From Hymenolepis diminuta (Eukaryota; Platyhelminthes; Cestoda; Cyclophyllidea; Hymenolepididae), in contig CAADRB010000081.1 of assembly GCA_900708905.1 (NCBI GenBank), positions 143,028 to 207,027 of the forward strand: a stretch of 64,000 nucleotides of DNA, written 5' to 3'. The first letter of the stretch is position 1. Each line of letters begins with the position of its first letter. Below are positions 25,001 through 37,936 of this stretch, one piece after another. A program made the position numbers and the translations under genes. Under the pieces are notes generated by a model. The model had not been told where the DNA came from. It was given only the letters and a program-made list of their open reading frames with translations, and made no database searches.

Positions 25001-28000
25001 AAAAAAGGTTTTGAAAAGGAAGATTTTTAATGCTATCATTACCTTCGACTACACATAAGTAACCGAAATCGGGAGTCTTATTTCATTTGATTTTTAGTAT
25101 TCAAGTAGTCAAATATTGACTCGATAGATAGACTTGTTGCGGTTAGAGTAATAGCTAACAGCAGTGAAACAGAACACCAAGGATTGATTAGACCCCGATG
25201 CATTGAACAAATCGCAATACAGAGTCCCGAGAGAAAAAGGGAAAGGAGGGAGCGAAGGCAGATATGTCTGACAAGAGACAGTCTCTGTGTGTGTATCGGA
25301 AAGCTATTTGTATTCGTCACTTGGATGAGGACACGCGTGAAGACATAATTGTATTTGCGCTTTAATTGGACAGGATGATTGAAGGAAAAGGAAGAGACAG
25401 TGCGGATAGGACTGGTTACTAATATAGCCGACTAAGCTGTGTCTCTGCAACTATCATCCGAGATGCACTTAGCTTTTCGATCAATGAAAATAGGCCACTT
25501 GAGTACACAAGATATTTATCCATAGAGTGCTTGGAGTCACAGGAAAGGTTAAAAGTTTAGAGACATTACTATGAGGACAATCTAATCAAATTCTGGTGAT
25601 TAGCGATGACGTAAAACGAATATTTCGGAGACGAAGGGATTCATCCTTCAGACTACGTTCTAAAATTCGAATTTTTTGAATCTCCACGGGGTAACGAAGC
25701 AAATTGTTGTTCGCAATATGCAGTACCTATTAACCGATTCATTACTGGGATAGCACTATTAGGTTTAGAAATTTGAACTATATGCACTTGTTCATTTGGG
25801 TAAAATAGAAGTCTTAGACTTTTCAAGTGCAATCTTTATCGCTGAACAGAATAGAAAGTTAACAAAGTTTATAGTAAACCTTGAATTTGGAATGCAAATT
25901 AATTTGTTTAGCTAACAATTGATATGTTTAAAGGGGACGGCATATACAAAGAAACTTCAAATACGTGGGTTTAAAGAAATACTGTAGAAAAATATGGTTG
26001 TGTTGAAGTGAGAGATATGAAAACTTACGTGGAAGTTGCTGTGGCTTATAGATAATAAGAAGGAACATAAGTAGTGCTATTCTGCGTTATTTAATTTATG
26101 AAAAATTAGAAATTAAAATATTTACCTACTTGATTAAACTACACTAACTTAGGTTAAATGTTAACTCTATCGAAGTGTGAAACATTGGACGATCTACAAG
26201 ACCATTGTGTTAATAAATCAAAGCGGAATCTGTTTTGTTCTTTTCAAGAAAGCATAGTGAGCTGCATTCGTCGCCTTTATTTTGATACTCAAATATTTAG
26301 CTTCTTTCCAGTGATTTTCGATTTTTCCCGTTTAATGATGTGTTGATTTCAATCCCACCGAGTGACACCGCACTCCTTATGATTGTCACATCCTAATTGC
26401 TCAATTTTTCTTCTGTCAATTCAATATTAGTCCTCGCTCAGTGGTCTGTTATTCGGAGTCTTATTCGTTATTCAATCAGGGCATACTCTCGCAACATAAG
26501 TAAATGAATCCATGAGTCTGTGCATATGAATGTGTTAATGGGGAACTTTGCCTGATGTATTCATTCCCAGAATGCCATCAATTCATTCTTGTGCGCTATT
26601 ATAATTCAATGCATCGTTGTGCTATTCAATTTTCTAAAATAAATTTACTTCGATCCCGGATTTTTATTTCTTCTTTTACTTCTTCTGGTTGAGAGTAAGC
26701 TAGGAAAATGTTTAATACTTCATTCCGCCTCAGGTAATACTCCAAAATGCGACACAGCTCCGGGGTCACTGAATTATTGTTGGGAAACAACAAATTTGCT
26801 CAACGCTCCATTTAAGTGCAATTTCGCTATGGAAGAAATATTTATATGAAATCTCAAATCCCTTAACTTGACATTTTAACTAATACTTGATAAATTTTAT
26901 AAAATTTGTGATGGTTTAACCTTTACAGATTACATGTAAAATGAGGCGCTTAGGAAAACTCGAAGTTTTTTACAGTCAGAAGCTGAGTTGACTGAAGTTG
27001 TCGAAAGGTATGTAAAAATAATCTTATTTAAAAAAACAAACATTGCATAAATATATTTACGATAATACGTTGCCTTTACATTTAAATAGTATATAGTAAA
27101 GATGAATTTGTGTTCAACACCATTAAGTCTATTGTGACTCCCGATGTCTACCTTATGTTTTGTCATCAACTTTGCCTGTCCCTAATCTAGGTCAGCCACC
27201 TTTCATAATGCTAAATGGTAGAATTCGGTCCTCATACTTCATTAAGTAAAAGTTGTATTTAGACACTCTTCCGTCATCTCGTTATGCTTTAATGAGACTG
27301 GCATTTGGTGGGTCTTGGATAAAGGTGTCGCGGTACAAAATTAGCGTTTTTAACTATATTTAGAATATCTCAAGCATTAGTTTACTAACCGTAAAGCCTG
27401 GTATGGTTTAATATCCAGGTTAGTTATACAAAGGGCTGTGTTTTGAGAATCTATTTCATAATTTTAAAATACACGTAAACATAGAGGAGTTTCAAGGACA
27501 TAGTCCACGTCAGAGATTTGAGACAGAAAACACAACTCTTATCCGTTCAGGAAATAAGATGAGTGATAAAGATCAAAAGTTAAGCCATCTCAGACTTTAC
27601 GGTTATGGTGGATTTGAGCGTAATGTATATTGACTAACATGAAATGGTCAATTTCAAACGATGTATTAGTAGTTAACGGGAAAGTTTTCAATACTGTCAG
27701 TACCTACGGCAATACAATCGTAGAGGTCACCAAACGATTGAAGCACGCATAAAATTTACTAACGCCCCAAGGCAAATTTCTTCATGATGGTAAAAAATCA
27801 TTAATTTCAGTTAATACTAAATACAGTTTGGGACAACTTACCTTGAATAATTTATGGGTGAACTTGAGTGCTCACGGGAAAAAGCGGTATTTTTATAATT
27901 TGAGATAGGCTGATAGAACACATTTAAAAATATTAAATTTACCTGGGGTCAAAACTGCATAATATAATTTTTAATAGCATGCCATAAACATTTTGCATTT

Positions 28001-28162
28001 ATGCTCATGGCAATATACAAACTTTATCTCTTCAAACAACTTATATTTTAAATAAATTTATGATCCAACACTACAATTAGAGAATGATCTAATCATACGG
28101 TAACTGCCCCTCGATATCCACTTATTCCCCATTTCAGACCCGTTTGACTAACCTCTGTCTAG
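25001..28162. other. No supported gene
   Basis: Contains a G+C-richer patch at 25.1-25.5 kb with a 33-codon plus-strand ORF (MSDKRQSLCVYRKAICIRHL...) and otherwise AT-rich DNA. ORFs listed on either strand here show no splice or family support. Confidence 0.5.
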
Positions 28163-28438
28163 GGTGGCCATCCGTTTTGGCAAGGAAACAAATGTAGTAA
28201 AGTCGAGAATATTCTTATCAGTTAAAGAATTTATGTTAATGACCATTCATTTACTTGGAAATATTGTTTCAATGAATCTTAGAAAGTTAGCTAACGAGGT
28301 AATTACAGAAAGGAGGATCCGTAGAGTAACAAACTCATTTATCACATTTTCCAACAGCTTAAAGACAGCCAAGAAAATATGGGAGTATATGGAATCATCC
28401 GAATGTTTAGCATTTTAAAAATTTTACAAAAACAGTAG
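28163..28438 (+). CDS. Two-exon C-terminal fragment of an unknown gene
   Basis: Exon 28163-28298 follows acceptor ctctgtctag and reads VAIRFGKETNVVKSRIFLSV ... NLRKLANE; donor GAG/GTAATT. A 59-nt intron ends in the strong acceptor cattttccaacag, and exon 28358-28438 (LKDSQENMGVYGIIRMFSIL..., TAG) continues in phase. Reading straight through the intron is also open for another 40 codons, so the intron is an inference from the acceptor. Leucine-rich helical composition; family not recognised; upstream exons not found. Confidence 0.3.
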
Positions 28439-30296
28439 AATGTGAAACCGTCAATTGAAGTCGAATGGCACCATGCTCTTGAACCACCGACGGGATCACT
28501 GTTTCACAATTGCAGTACTCAACAGGAACATCACATGTTGTTTTAGGAAGTATAAAGGACTAAGATGACTTAATTAGAGTATAAGCCTTAATGTTAAAAC
28601 AGGGTCCAATGTGAGTTTCTTCAAAGGATCTTTTAAAATGCAGCGATATATGTTATTTGAGCTGTGAAAAGAATCTGAGTCCCATGAACAAAATCTCTCT
28701 ACCCTTTGCGCCGAACTATTTCCTCTCTGCTGTAGCTATTTTACCAGGTTAATTCAGATATTTGGAATCGTCTTTTTGTATCCTCAATTTTCATAATGTT
28801 TTCTTTGAATTAGCCGTCTGTTCCTCGTTTCACTAGTTTTTCCGAGTCCCATTCGACACTCATGGCCATAATAGATGGATTGGTAGAAAATTGACTAAAC
28901 AGATATTACATCTCAGATTTTAAATTTGTTTAAATTGAGAACCTAAAGTCATTGTGGTGTCTAAAGTGTTAATTAATGCTAGGATTTAACTTTTTTGAAA
29001 CTGCTAGCCAATATCAGTTTTTAAAAAGTTGATACTCAATATTCAATCAAATATCACTGTCTGATATTTTTCTCCCAGGAGGCTTGAAATAAATTTGCTC
29101 AGGAAATATAAAAGTTGAAGTGATCTTAATCCTATGCTGTGATGTAAGATTTATTAGTGCTAATGGCAATACAAAAATGTTTTGCAAGATCACACAGTTC
29201 GAGAATCCCAGAATAGGGAGAACAGAGAAAAATCCCGTTAGAAAATGAAAAATATACCCGTTAGGGAAAAGTAGATAATGATGCCGGACTATCAAAGATC
29301 TTACATTTATTTATTTTTTTTCAAATTTCCCTAATATTAAATTCTAATGCTCAAATGTAATTATCTGACTTCCAGGCTGTGATTATTTCCTCGGTGCGCT
29401 CACCATGCTGAACGGTAGAATTAATCTCATGATTCAAAACAGTAAATGTTTGCTTTCACCGGCTAAATGCTTTACTTAAATGAGGATAGGAGTGGTGCAA
29501 CCACCTGCTCATTAAACTCACACATTTTCAGTTGCTAACTATCTTCTGTCATCATACAGCTCTGGATCGCGAAAAATGTGATCTTGAAGATGTATTCAAA
29601 TTTACATCTCAGTTCATGGAAATCACCTCAACCATCCCAACGGTCTCGAAGACCATTCGCTAATTGTGACAACGAACTTCTCACGTATCATGATGATTTT
29701 ACTGACGAATTGGTGTAAATAGGAATTCTAGCATCTAAGATGTTCAAGAAAGATATATATTTTACCCTCCTCTCTATTTGGTAACAGTAACTTTTAAAGC
29801 CAAAATCGTATCTGTAAAGGTTATTTTTTATCACCCAGTTATTATTATTGTCTTTGCTTGGAAAAAGTTTTAATTTTAGAAAAGTATCTAAATATGGAAA
29901 GCACATAACAAATTCAATAATCCATGAAATGATGGAGAGCAACAAGTCTCTTAATTAAGTTGAATTCTGGTGCACTGATTTGACGGAAGGAGTACAGTTT
30001 TCGTTGTGCTCCCCTAATAACAGTTAAGTAGTTATTACCCTTTGACCTCCAAGTTCATGAGCGCGTTTATGTTCAAGAAATTCGGAATTTTTGAATGGAT
30101 TGATTTAGTTCTGTGATTTGTTATGCCAACCCGAATAAGTTATATCTATTTGACAGTCATGAGGAAATAAAGTGGACTATCGATTATAAAATTAATAAAG
30201 TACAGGATTATTACTATTTTTATGTTTCTATACATGACAAATCAAAATGATTTTAGAAATTTTACTCATGGAGGGCGTCTGAACAAAAGGCTTATA
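28439..30296. other. No supported gene
   Basis: AT-rich intergenic DNA between the 28.2-kb gene fragment and the inverted-repeat arm; nothing recognised. Confidence 0.55.
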
Positions 30297-31089
30297 GAAG
30301 CCATTTAAGCAATGTTTTTGGGGTAAGTAAAGTCTCAAAGCCTTACTACATCTGAACTAGGAAACAGGCAGATTTTCAGCATTTTAATTCCATTCATGAT
30401 ATTTGAAATTATTCCTTATCACCGCTACACCGAAATTCCCAGTGGAATGTTTTTAAATGATTTAATAATCACACTTTTTCACATATCTACCCACTAAGCA
30501 AGAAATTTCAATCTTTTGTGGAATGTCTGCGATTCGGTGATAGTCTCTAAGCCAGTGTCTTTTCATCTCACACGCGTTTGTGAAGAGTCGATGATACTGG
30601 GCGAACATGCAGGCTATTTCCTTCCTCTCACAACTCTTATTTGCGGTTGGTCTTCCGGTAAGCGTGGGATAGATTTTTTGTTAAGATTTCACATTCAAAC
30701 CGTACCTCCACTCTCACCAAACATCAGCTCTTTGTGTAAGAAACTTTATATTTTCCCAGTTTCAGTAATTGAGAATTTACTAAAATGTTGGCTATTTTAT
30801 TGCCTATTTTGTACGGTCTTGCTCAGAGGTTAGGCCTATGCTTCTTTAATCATGTGGTGAGGTTTTTCAGAGAAATATTTCTTATCGCCATCTGATCATT
30901 CATCTGTCGTCTGCTGTATGGGTACAATATTGTCTACCACACTGTGTTCCGAACGACTTTTAATTTTTTATCATTTACCTTGCAATGGACACTGGTAAAC
31001 AAACAATGAAAAAGAACAGGTTCAACGAATTGTTCAGGGAGTTTTGCTCTAGTTCTGATTAAAAGCACTTTCGATCTTAGATCTGGCCT
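30297..31089 (+). repeat. ~790-bp dispersed repeat, inverted relative to 55294-56083
   Basis: Aligns in reverse orientation to 55294-56083 at roughly 90-95% identity by eye, from gccatttaagcaa on the left to agatctggcct on the right. It contains a 105-codon ORF (30516-30833) kept open in both copies. No terminal inverted repeats, target-site duplications, poly-A tail or transposase motif were found, so the class of element is unknown; it may be a fragment of a longer transposon. Confidence 0.85.
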
Positions 31090-32149
31090 TGTCTTACATC
31101 TCTAACACGGCACAGGGTAACATTAATGTTTCAGTAAACTAATTAATTTATTTCCACTTTAAATCAGGGCAGAAGACAAAACAAGAACCCGCACTTTGAG
31201 GCGCTCTTCTATTACATTTAAATGTTTCAAATAGTGATTAAGTTAGAATAAAACATGTGTCACCAATAATTCAATAAGTCATTTTGTAATTTTTAAGTAA
31301 TTATTTTTAACAATATTGATTTATCGAGTTCTCGTTATTCTAAGTAAGAAACAGGATCAGGTAGAGATGTAATTCACTCTATTTTATCTTCATTATTGAC
31401 ACTTGCAGCGGATGCTACACAAATAATCTCTCGACTAAACCTTATTAATCACTTAGAAGTCCAATTAGTTACAGGAGAGTAAAACTAACCTCTAGTAGCG
31501 ACCTCCTAGACACGTTATCCCAAAACCAATGAAGATATGAAGAGGAGAGAATCCAAAATACTGCATTGTGTATGTCACCTATTTCTGCAATGAATATCAG
31601 TGTTTAACGGTCAATTGTAAATGATATATTGGTTGCCATCAAGATACTTTTTCATTAAATGTAATTAGGGCTACTTAGGTATTACAAGAAAATGGAACAG
31701 CGACATAGATTAGGCGAAAAGATTGAATTTTAAGAAACTGACAGTGTGTGGATTAAAAAACTGTTTAACTCCGTTAGTCTGAAGTTAATAACTTATATGC
31801 ACATCAGACCGCTAAGTTAAATAATAGAGATAACTAATCCGGTGAGTACACGCATTGTAACTGTTAAACTGTTTCTACTCGAAATCGAACTCAATTAGGT
31901 TCATTGAGTTGGTACTATTCAAAATTGCCGCAGGATAAAAATTAAATAAAATTATTTTTTTAAATTGGTAATAATGAAAAATTTTAATTAATTTTAGGTG
32001 AATTTGTATAAATGGTGTAAAACTCCAGATTTTTAAATCACGTTTAATCATAATTAACTCAAATAATGAAAGTGAAGCAGAAAGATATTTAGCACAAGCG
32101 CTTTATTCTTAAACCCAGTTGATAAGACGCTGACAATGCAATACTCAAA
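31090..32149. other. No supported gene
   Basis: Intergenic DNA between the inverted-repeat arm and the left edge of the tandem duplication; nothing recognised. Confidence 0.55.
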
Positions 32150-32485
32150 GCTCCAGGTTGTTGCTTTACCTGGGGATAATCAGTTTCCACAATTTTTCTA
32201 CAGGTCACTGTCACTCTTATCAGTACAAGAACGAGCATCACTCCTCACAGATTGAGAGTAATTATAAATAAAACTATTATCAGTCTGTTTGTATCTCCAA
32301 ATCTCGACGATATGAAGGCTACTTGTATTCTTACATATAAAGCCTCCGTTTACTTAACGGTCTCGGGGTAAGTGCAGTTTGTCTTATCGCTCATTGTCTG
32401 AGTCAACTGTAATCTGGTGATCTCTATCGGGTAAATAGATCATAATTACAGAAACTGAAGTTCCTAGCACTGCGATATCATCAAA
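32150..32485. repeat. Block A, copy 1: highly conserved 5' block of the duplication
   Basis: About 95% identical to 37599-37936, with an uninterrupted identical run of about 200 bp (32272-32472). It includes the TATAAATA, the proposed first exon and donor GTAAGT of the micro-gene, and about 100 bp of the intron. The adjacent left flanks of the two copies are unrelated, so this is a duplication boundary. Confidence 0.85.
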
Positions 32486-34294
32486 GAGTCTTCCTTTGCT
32501 GAACCAGCATTCAAAATGCTATCTATTTACCCATTATTATATTATTAACAATTACCTTAGTGATCCCAGAAAGAGACAGATAAACTGGTACTCTCTTTGT
32601 TCATTAATGGGCAACAGGTTGATCCGTTTAAGCTAAGACATCACTCACTCCTACTGTATTTATTGCAGGGCCAAATTACGCAGATGCGGGAATGCGATAA
32701 GCGAAGTTTTGTCAAAAGCAGCATCATATCTATTTTTAACTAACCAATACAAGACGAAATTAGATTCTGAAATGGAAGTTTAAGTCTTTAAAGTGGTGCC
32801 TTTTTACTGACTCGCAAGGCAATATTAATACCTTTTCACCATAATTTTATTCACTAAAGGATGAAAAGGTAAAGAAAAGTGGAAAAGCGCGTTTATTGAT
32901 TAATACTGAAGGTCAACGCTTTTGTAAAGATACTTTCACTGATTACTTGACTTTGTAAAAAATAAATATGTGAATAAACTAAATTTTTCAATCCTGTTTG
33001 AAGGGGACATTTTGAACAAGGAAATTAAAATGAAAAGTTGTGAAAATCGATCCACAAGTCAAGATTCTTTTCATAACATTCAGTTGCGATTATGACCTAT
33101 TTGGGTGAAAACTTCAAATGCTAAACTTTTTGACAGCACTGTTTATGCTTTATTTTCATGGAAAGTGGATTAGGTTTTATGACAGAAAGATTACTTTCAC
33201 TTTCATTTAATTTGAATTCGCTTGATTGCAGGAGTTAACATACATCCAAAATGACAAATGTGACAACATCAAGTGGCCGAGACACTCTCATTTTTAGAGG
33301 TACAGAATAATTAGCTGGTTATAGCTAGCGAGATTTCTCTAATTATAGTATCTATCATAGCAGAATTAATTCACTGCCATGATTTAAAAAGCAGAGCTCA
33401 CTAGAGCTTAGTAAACTTAAACTCTAAGCATTTAGATTTATAATATCATTTACAACAAAGTAGTATACCTGCATAGTACATAAATCATCCACACAACACG
33501 TGTGCAATTGCATTCAAGAAAATAAAATCATTTTTATTCTTTTAGAATATACTGGTGGCACAGGAGTTAATGTGATCGTCTGCTAAATTGCTTTATTAGC
33601 GTGACTTAATCATGGCTGTCATTCCGATTTCGAGCCCAATCTCAAAACAACATACTACTTTATATTTGTAAGTAAAAATTAATATTTATTATTTGAAAAA
33701 TTGGAGATATAGAAATTTGCCAGATGACTTTACCACGTAAAATTGCAACAAATTTAAAAGCAGAAAACAGTTATTTATTTCTGCTTTGCCTTAACTAAAG
33801 ATAAAAGAGTATTGAGGTCAGACCATCTTACTCATTTGCTGAAAATAAAGATGCTATTCAATTGTAATATTCCAAATCAAACCGAGAGCAGTATAATTTG
33901 GTTTTGAAGGTCTTTTGTACAAACGGAATTTATTTCGCAATGAAACTTTGAAATGTATATATATTTTTTTTTTCTCTGGAGGGTATTTAATATGTACAAA
34001 GTGATGCTCCACTGAAATCATATAATAAAGATTAATGTTTCTCTCCGCAGGATTAGATCAAACATTATTTCTTGAAACCATTAAATTAAATTTAATAGTG
34101 GACTTTTTAAAACAACAATCTTGGAAAAAAGAGCGGCTAATTCAACGCTGAATTAATTTTGTGTTTTGAAATAATGGAAGTCTGCAGCATTTAACATTAA
34201 GATTCATTGTATTAGCAGCGATGCAGATCCTGGGAAAAATGTGATCTGGAACACAAACAGTCATTTTAATCTGTCCACACGCGAAACTAAGTGA
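32312..34294 (+). CDS. Possible 43-aa micro-gene, duplication copy 1
   Basis: Proposed exons 32312-32367 (MKATCILTYKASVYLTVS plus two bases) and 34219-34294, separated by a 1.85-kb intron (donor GG/GTAAGTGC, acceptor attgtattagcag/C). The junction codon GG-C is in phase and the second exon runs DADPGKNVIWN... to TGA. A TATAAATA lies at 32263-32270, 42 nt before the ATG. The same structure, phases and stop are kept in copy 2 at 37.8-39.9 kb. Exon 1 is identical in both copies, while all six base differences in exon 2 change the amino acid. The N-terminus is only mildly hydrophobic, so a signal peptide is doubtful. Very short and unrecognised; could instead be a first exon joined to something else, or non-coding. 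Confidence 0.35.
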
Positions 34295-34876
34295 ATGCGT
34301 TTAACAAACACAGAAGTTCTGATTCCATCATTATCACTTTTGGTTTTCATTTCACTAGCACTCATCATCACTATCTCACCTTCTATAAGACTTCTTGATC
34401 ATTTCCAACATCTTGTGCATCAAAAGCAGCTTCCGAGACAACATGAGGTGAAAAATTTTTGCTGCAAAATCTACCGCAAAGTGATATATAGAATTCCTAT
34501 TAACAATCCCATCAGATATAACACTCAATTGCCCCTCTATTATCCTACAATTGCTCAGATCCCAGTAAGACGGAGCAAGAAGACGTGTGGCCAAACAACG
34601 ACCCTTCTATTAAGAAAATGACTTCACACACGTAGGATAGAATATTTGACAACTGACTGACTGCCTAGTTAGCCGACGATTGCAACGATGAGTTCTTCAT
34701 TGGTAGTCTCACATGTCCAGATGCGAACACAGAGATCCAATGATTGTCAGTGATGTGTATGGAGATGAAGCATGTGAGTTTCTTTCTACTATACAGAACT
34801 TGTTCAATTGGGCTTTATAATGAGCAGCAAATCTTTAACAGAAGCCTAGCTTCACAAATATCTCAATAACTTTCAC
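34160..34876. repeat. Block B, copy 1: 717-bp block with a 297-bp identical core
   Basis: Aligns without length change to 39757-40473. The core 34490-34786 is base-for-base identical to 40087-40383, while both edges show increasing differences. The left part holds the proposed second exon of the micro-gene; the identical core lies downstream of its stop. Minus-strand 72-codon ORFs (34376-34594 and 39973-40191) are open in both copies but share the same near-identity, so that is not evidence of coding. Confidence 0.85.
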
Positions 34877-35958
34877 CTTTATCTGATTTGCCTTGATCAG
34901 TTTTCTTATAAAAAAGTTCAAATATTTAGCAATTTTAAAATTTATCTTTTCCCTTCTATTAAAGGTGTTTAAAGCCCATTGCCCTGAATTCGGCTATTAA
35001 AATTCTGTTATGACTCGTGATAAAAGTATATAATGGATTAGTCAAGCTCACTGCTACGGGGTATACTGCAATTACTCAGACAACAGAGAGGGATATTAAC
35101 ACGGCAAGACTAATCAGCTAAGTAGTTCATGTCAGGCATTCACTGATGAAAATAGGATTCGATTAACACACACAGTATTCTGTTAGTCCCAATAACGATT
35201 AACCGGAGAAGAATGAACCAATCATTGAAATTGGCAGAATTTGATTAGTCAGACAATGGATCGATTGACGAATGGCTATTGCCCTCGTCATGCCGAGGCA
35301 TGGCAGTGACGTGTAACTGCATCAGCGCCAGAGTATTCTTTCGTCCTCTAATCGAACTGCCTATTTTTCTAATCAATGCTGTGTGCTGTTTTCAACACCC
35401 CCAGCATCAATCTCTTTCACTCGTAACGGACTAATTTCTACGCTTAAATTTCAGTCGGCAATAGTTCACTACTTTGCTCCAACCCTTCCAACATACGATT
35501 ATTATTTAGATATCTTTTAAGTTTTCCCTTTTAACAATATTTGTCTTGCCTTTTAGTGTTTGCTGATTCTCATAAAACAAACAGAACACAATTAACTCAA
35601 AGTCTCAAAACATTTCAGTCGTGATTTATGATGCTGGAACGGGATAATTATACTTTATCTAGTACTTGTGATTTCCATTTCTCTTACCTAATCAATTGCA
35701 GTTTTCTTTGCTCCTTAAACGATAGAGTAAACAAGTGTTTTTGTACATTAATCAGGCTGTGATCTAAGCAAACGAAAATTTCTTCCGCTTACGATCCGGT
35801 GTAGTTGCAGATATCGCCGTCCTTTGTCCCCGCCCAAAATACAATTATGTTTCTCTCGCAGTTCTCCTTGTTTCTCCTGCAACTCTGAATACATTCACAT
35901 TAAGAATTTCTATTTAAGTAATTATATTTTCATTAAAGACGAATAAAAGTACGCAATA

Positions 35959-36414
35959 CTAGATGAGAAACTTGATCAGAGAGCCCTCCGGCATTCGAAA
36001 GTTTAGAAAATTAAAAAAACTTGGATCAAAATCAACTACAGCGGCTGGTACTTCTTCTCCAAGGCAATTGGCAATCACAAACATACAACACATGAAAGCT
36101 TGCGAAATCGTTAAGGCTTTCACGGGAAAGGAAGTATCAACTGCAAGGTACTTAAATTTGACACCCCACCTGCTTACACTTTGAGGATAACGCGACTGTA
36201 AAATTCATGAGAGTACATTCAGTAATTACATCAACATTAAAAATAGGAAGCGGTATCGACTTACATTAATAAAGATTCTACACATCCCTCCAGGTCTTGG
36301 TAAAATATCCAATATGAGTTCAAATTTTTCTCTTTTATATTTATCGAAGAATAGTTGACCTGTAAGGGTATTTGCAAACTCTATTATTTTATCAAACTCT
36401 CCTTGCGCCTTCAT
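35959..36414 (-). CDS. Unknown 128-aa protein, paralogue 1 of a tandem pair
   Basis: Exon 1 is 36414-36265 (50 codons) and exon 2 is 36195-35959 (78 codons plus TAG), with a 69-nt intron (donor AAT/GTAAGTCG, acceptor ttttacag/TCG). I do not recognise the family. The protein opens MKAQGEFDKIIEFANTLTGQ, includes LPRPGG near residues 38-43, and ends with the block QAFMCCMFVI, EEVPAAVVDFDPSFF and FLNFRMPEG. There is no signal peptide or clear membrane segment; composition suggests a small soluble domain. The case for coding is comparative: copy 2 at 41.3-41.8 kb has the same exon lengths (150 and 237 nt), the same intron phase and an aligned stop codon, with conservative replacements (I/V, L/M, D/E). 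An alternative reading begins the first exon at an AG just before the Gly-5 codon and would need an upstream exon. Confidence 0.7.
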
Positions 36415-37598
36415 GGCCAAGCAATTCATTTTCTTTATTTCTGAGCTGTTGTATCAATTTTTCAAATGTAAACGCTTATGTCATCAATCAATCCAAGTAC
36501 AAATCAAGGAACAGAATTTATTTACTATTAATTTAAATATGGTGTGACTAACAGATTACTTATTTTATATTTTTGAAAATGGAAAGAACGTTTGGTCTGC
36601 ATATTGTTACTGTCATATTGTACAAGCTTATACAAAGTACTTGCTGATCATGCAATATTAATAAAATTTCTAATTAATAGAAATAATTTACAAGTTTTAT
36701 TTGTGGGAAATCACCAATATAACCGAAATAGCAGATAATTTCAGAAGTTAACAATCCCTGAACATGTAAGCAAGAAGGTCAGGGAGTAAATAGCCTATTT
36801 AATGATATATGAGTGTGATTATTTCCACGCTATCTAGAGATAGTTGATCAGTTGATTTAATTTCAAAGTTTGCCAAGTCACCTAGATACATTTGTGTATT
36901 TTTATAGCCATAGGCTGATAAGAAAAACTGACAACGAAACTTATCAACATGATCTTCTGCTATCAGAAAATGGCAGTCAACAGTAGAAAATTTGTAATTT
37001 GGGTACGAACGTTTATTCTGGAGAGGCTGATTAGACCTTGAAATTTTCCCTCATTCACGGCTCAACTCTCATTACAAAAGATATGCCAACAAATTGGTGC
37101 TATTTCTGAAAATTTATTAATGTTATGCGTATATTTCGTTCAAAAGTAATTATGGTCTGCGAAATTGTTTATGAAGGTCTGATTACTCCAAAATCACAGC
37201 CCATTTAATTTGACAATATTTAATTCTCTAAACCTGTTGCTTACTACTAAATTTGATGTGAAATTAAAACATCACATGGCCAGAACAATTTCCCTCTTAT
37301 ATTTCTAGTAAAAATATGTTTTCTTTAGACTTTCACTGCGATTTCAAAATATTTTAACTATCTTTGGTAATTTTAAACCTAAAAATATTTACAATGCTTC
37401 AATTCTCACTTTCAGCTCCTAATTGACGATTCCTAGAGCCAGACCCATCAACAAAGTCCAATCTACAGAGACCGAGCTAGCCCTAACAGTCAGCTCCTTG
37501 AGGTAGTTTCTACTAAAAATATATGCTAAATCAGTGCCGACTACTAGTTCTAACATCTTATATTTACCTCATAGGAATTTGACTAAACAAAGCTTATA

Positions 37599-37936
37599 GC
37601 TGCAGGGTTGTTGCTTTATCTCGGGATAATCAGTTTCCACAATTTTTCTCCAGGTCGCTATCACTCTTATCAGAACACGGACGAGCATCGCTCCTCACAG
37701 ATTGAGAGTAATTATAAATAACAACTATTATCAGTCTGTTTGTATCTCCAAATCTCGACGATATGAAGGCTACTTGTATTCTTACATATAAAGCCTCCGT
37801 TTACTTAACGGTCTCGGGGTAAGTGCAGTTTGTCTTATCGCTCATTGTCTGAGTCAACTGTAATCTGGTGATCTCTATCGGGTAAATAGATCATAATTAC
37901 AGAAACTGAAGTTCCTAGCACTGAGATATCGTCAAG
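37599..37936. repeat. Block A, copy 2
   Basis: Partner of 32150-32485. Differences are concentrated in the first ~115 bp; the remainder is identical until just after the motif cctagcactg, where similarity falls off abruptly. Confidence 0.85.

Larger units (their letters stand above)
32150..36620. repeat. Tandem segmental duplication, copy 1
   Basis: Collinear with 37599 to ~42000. Landmarks recur in the same order with offsets between about 5350 and 5600 bp: block A (32150), the similar stretch near 33540-33620, block B (34160), the 128-aa gene (35959-36414) and a flank near 36535. Identity ranges from 100% (cores of blocks A and B) to barely recognisable. Copy 1 begins sharply at block A; the right edge fades and is only approximate. 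Confidence 0.8.

Noticed and set aside
34376..34594. 72-codon minus-strand ORF open in both block B copies
   Set aside because: The two copies are nearly identical in DNA, so shared openness carries no information; no splice or family support.
34295..34621. 108-codon plus-strand ORF with signal-peptide-like start (SLLVFISLALIITIS)
   Set aside because: The copy at 39892 is truncated by a stop and most differences are nonsynonymous, so no protein-level constraint is visible.
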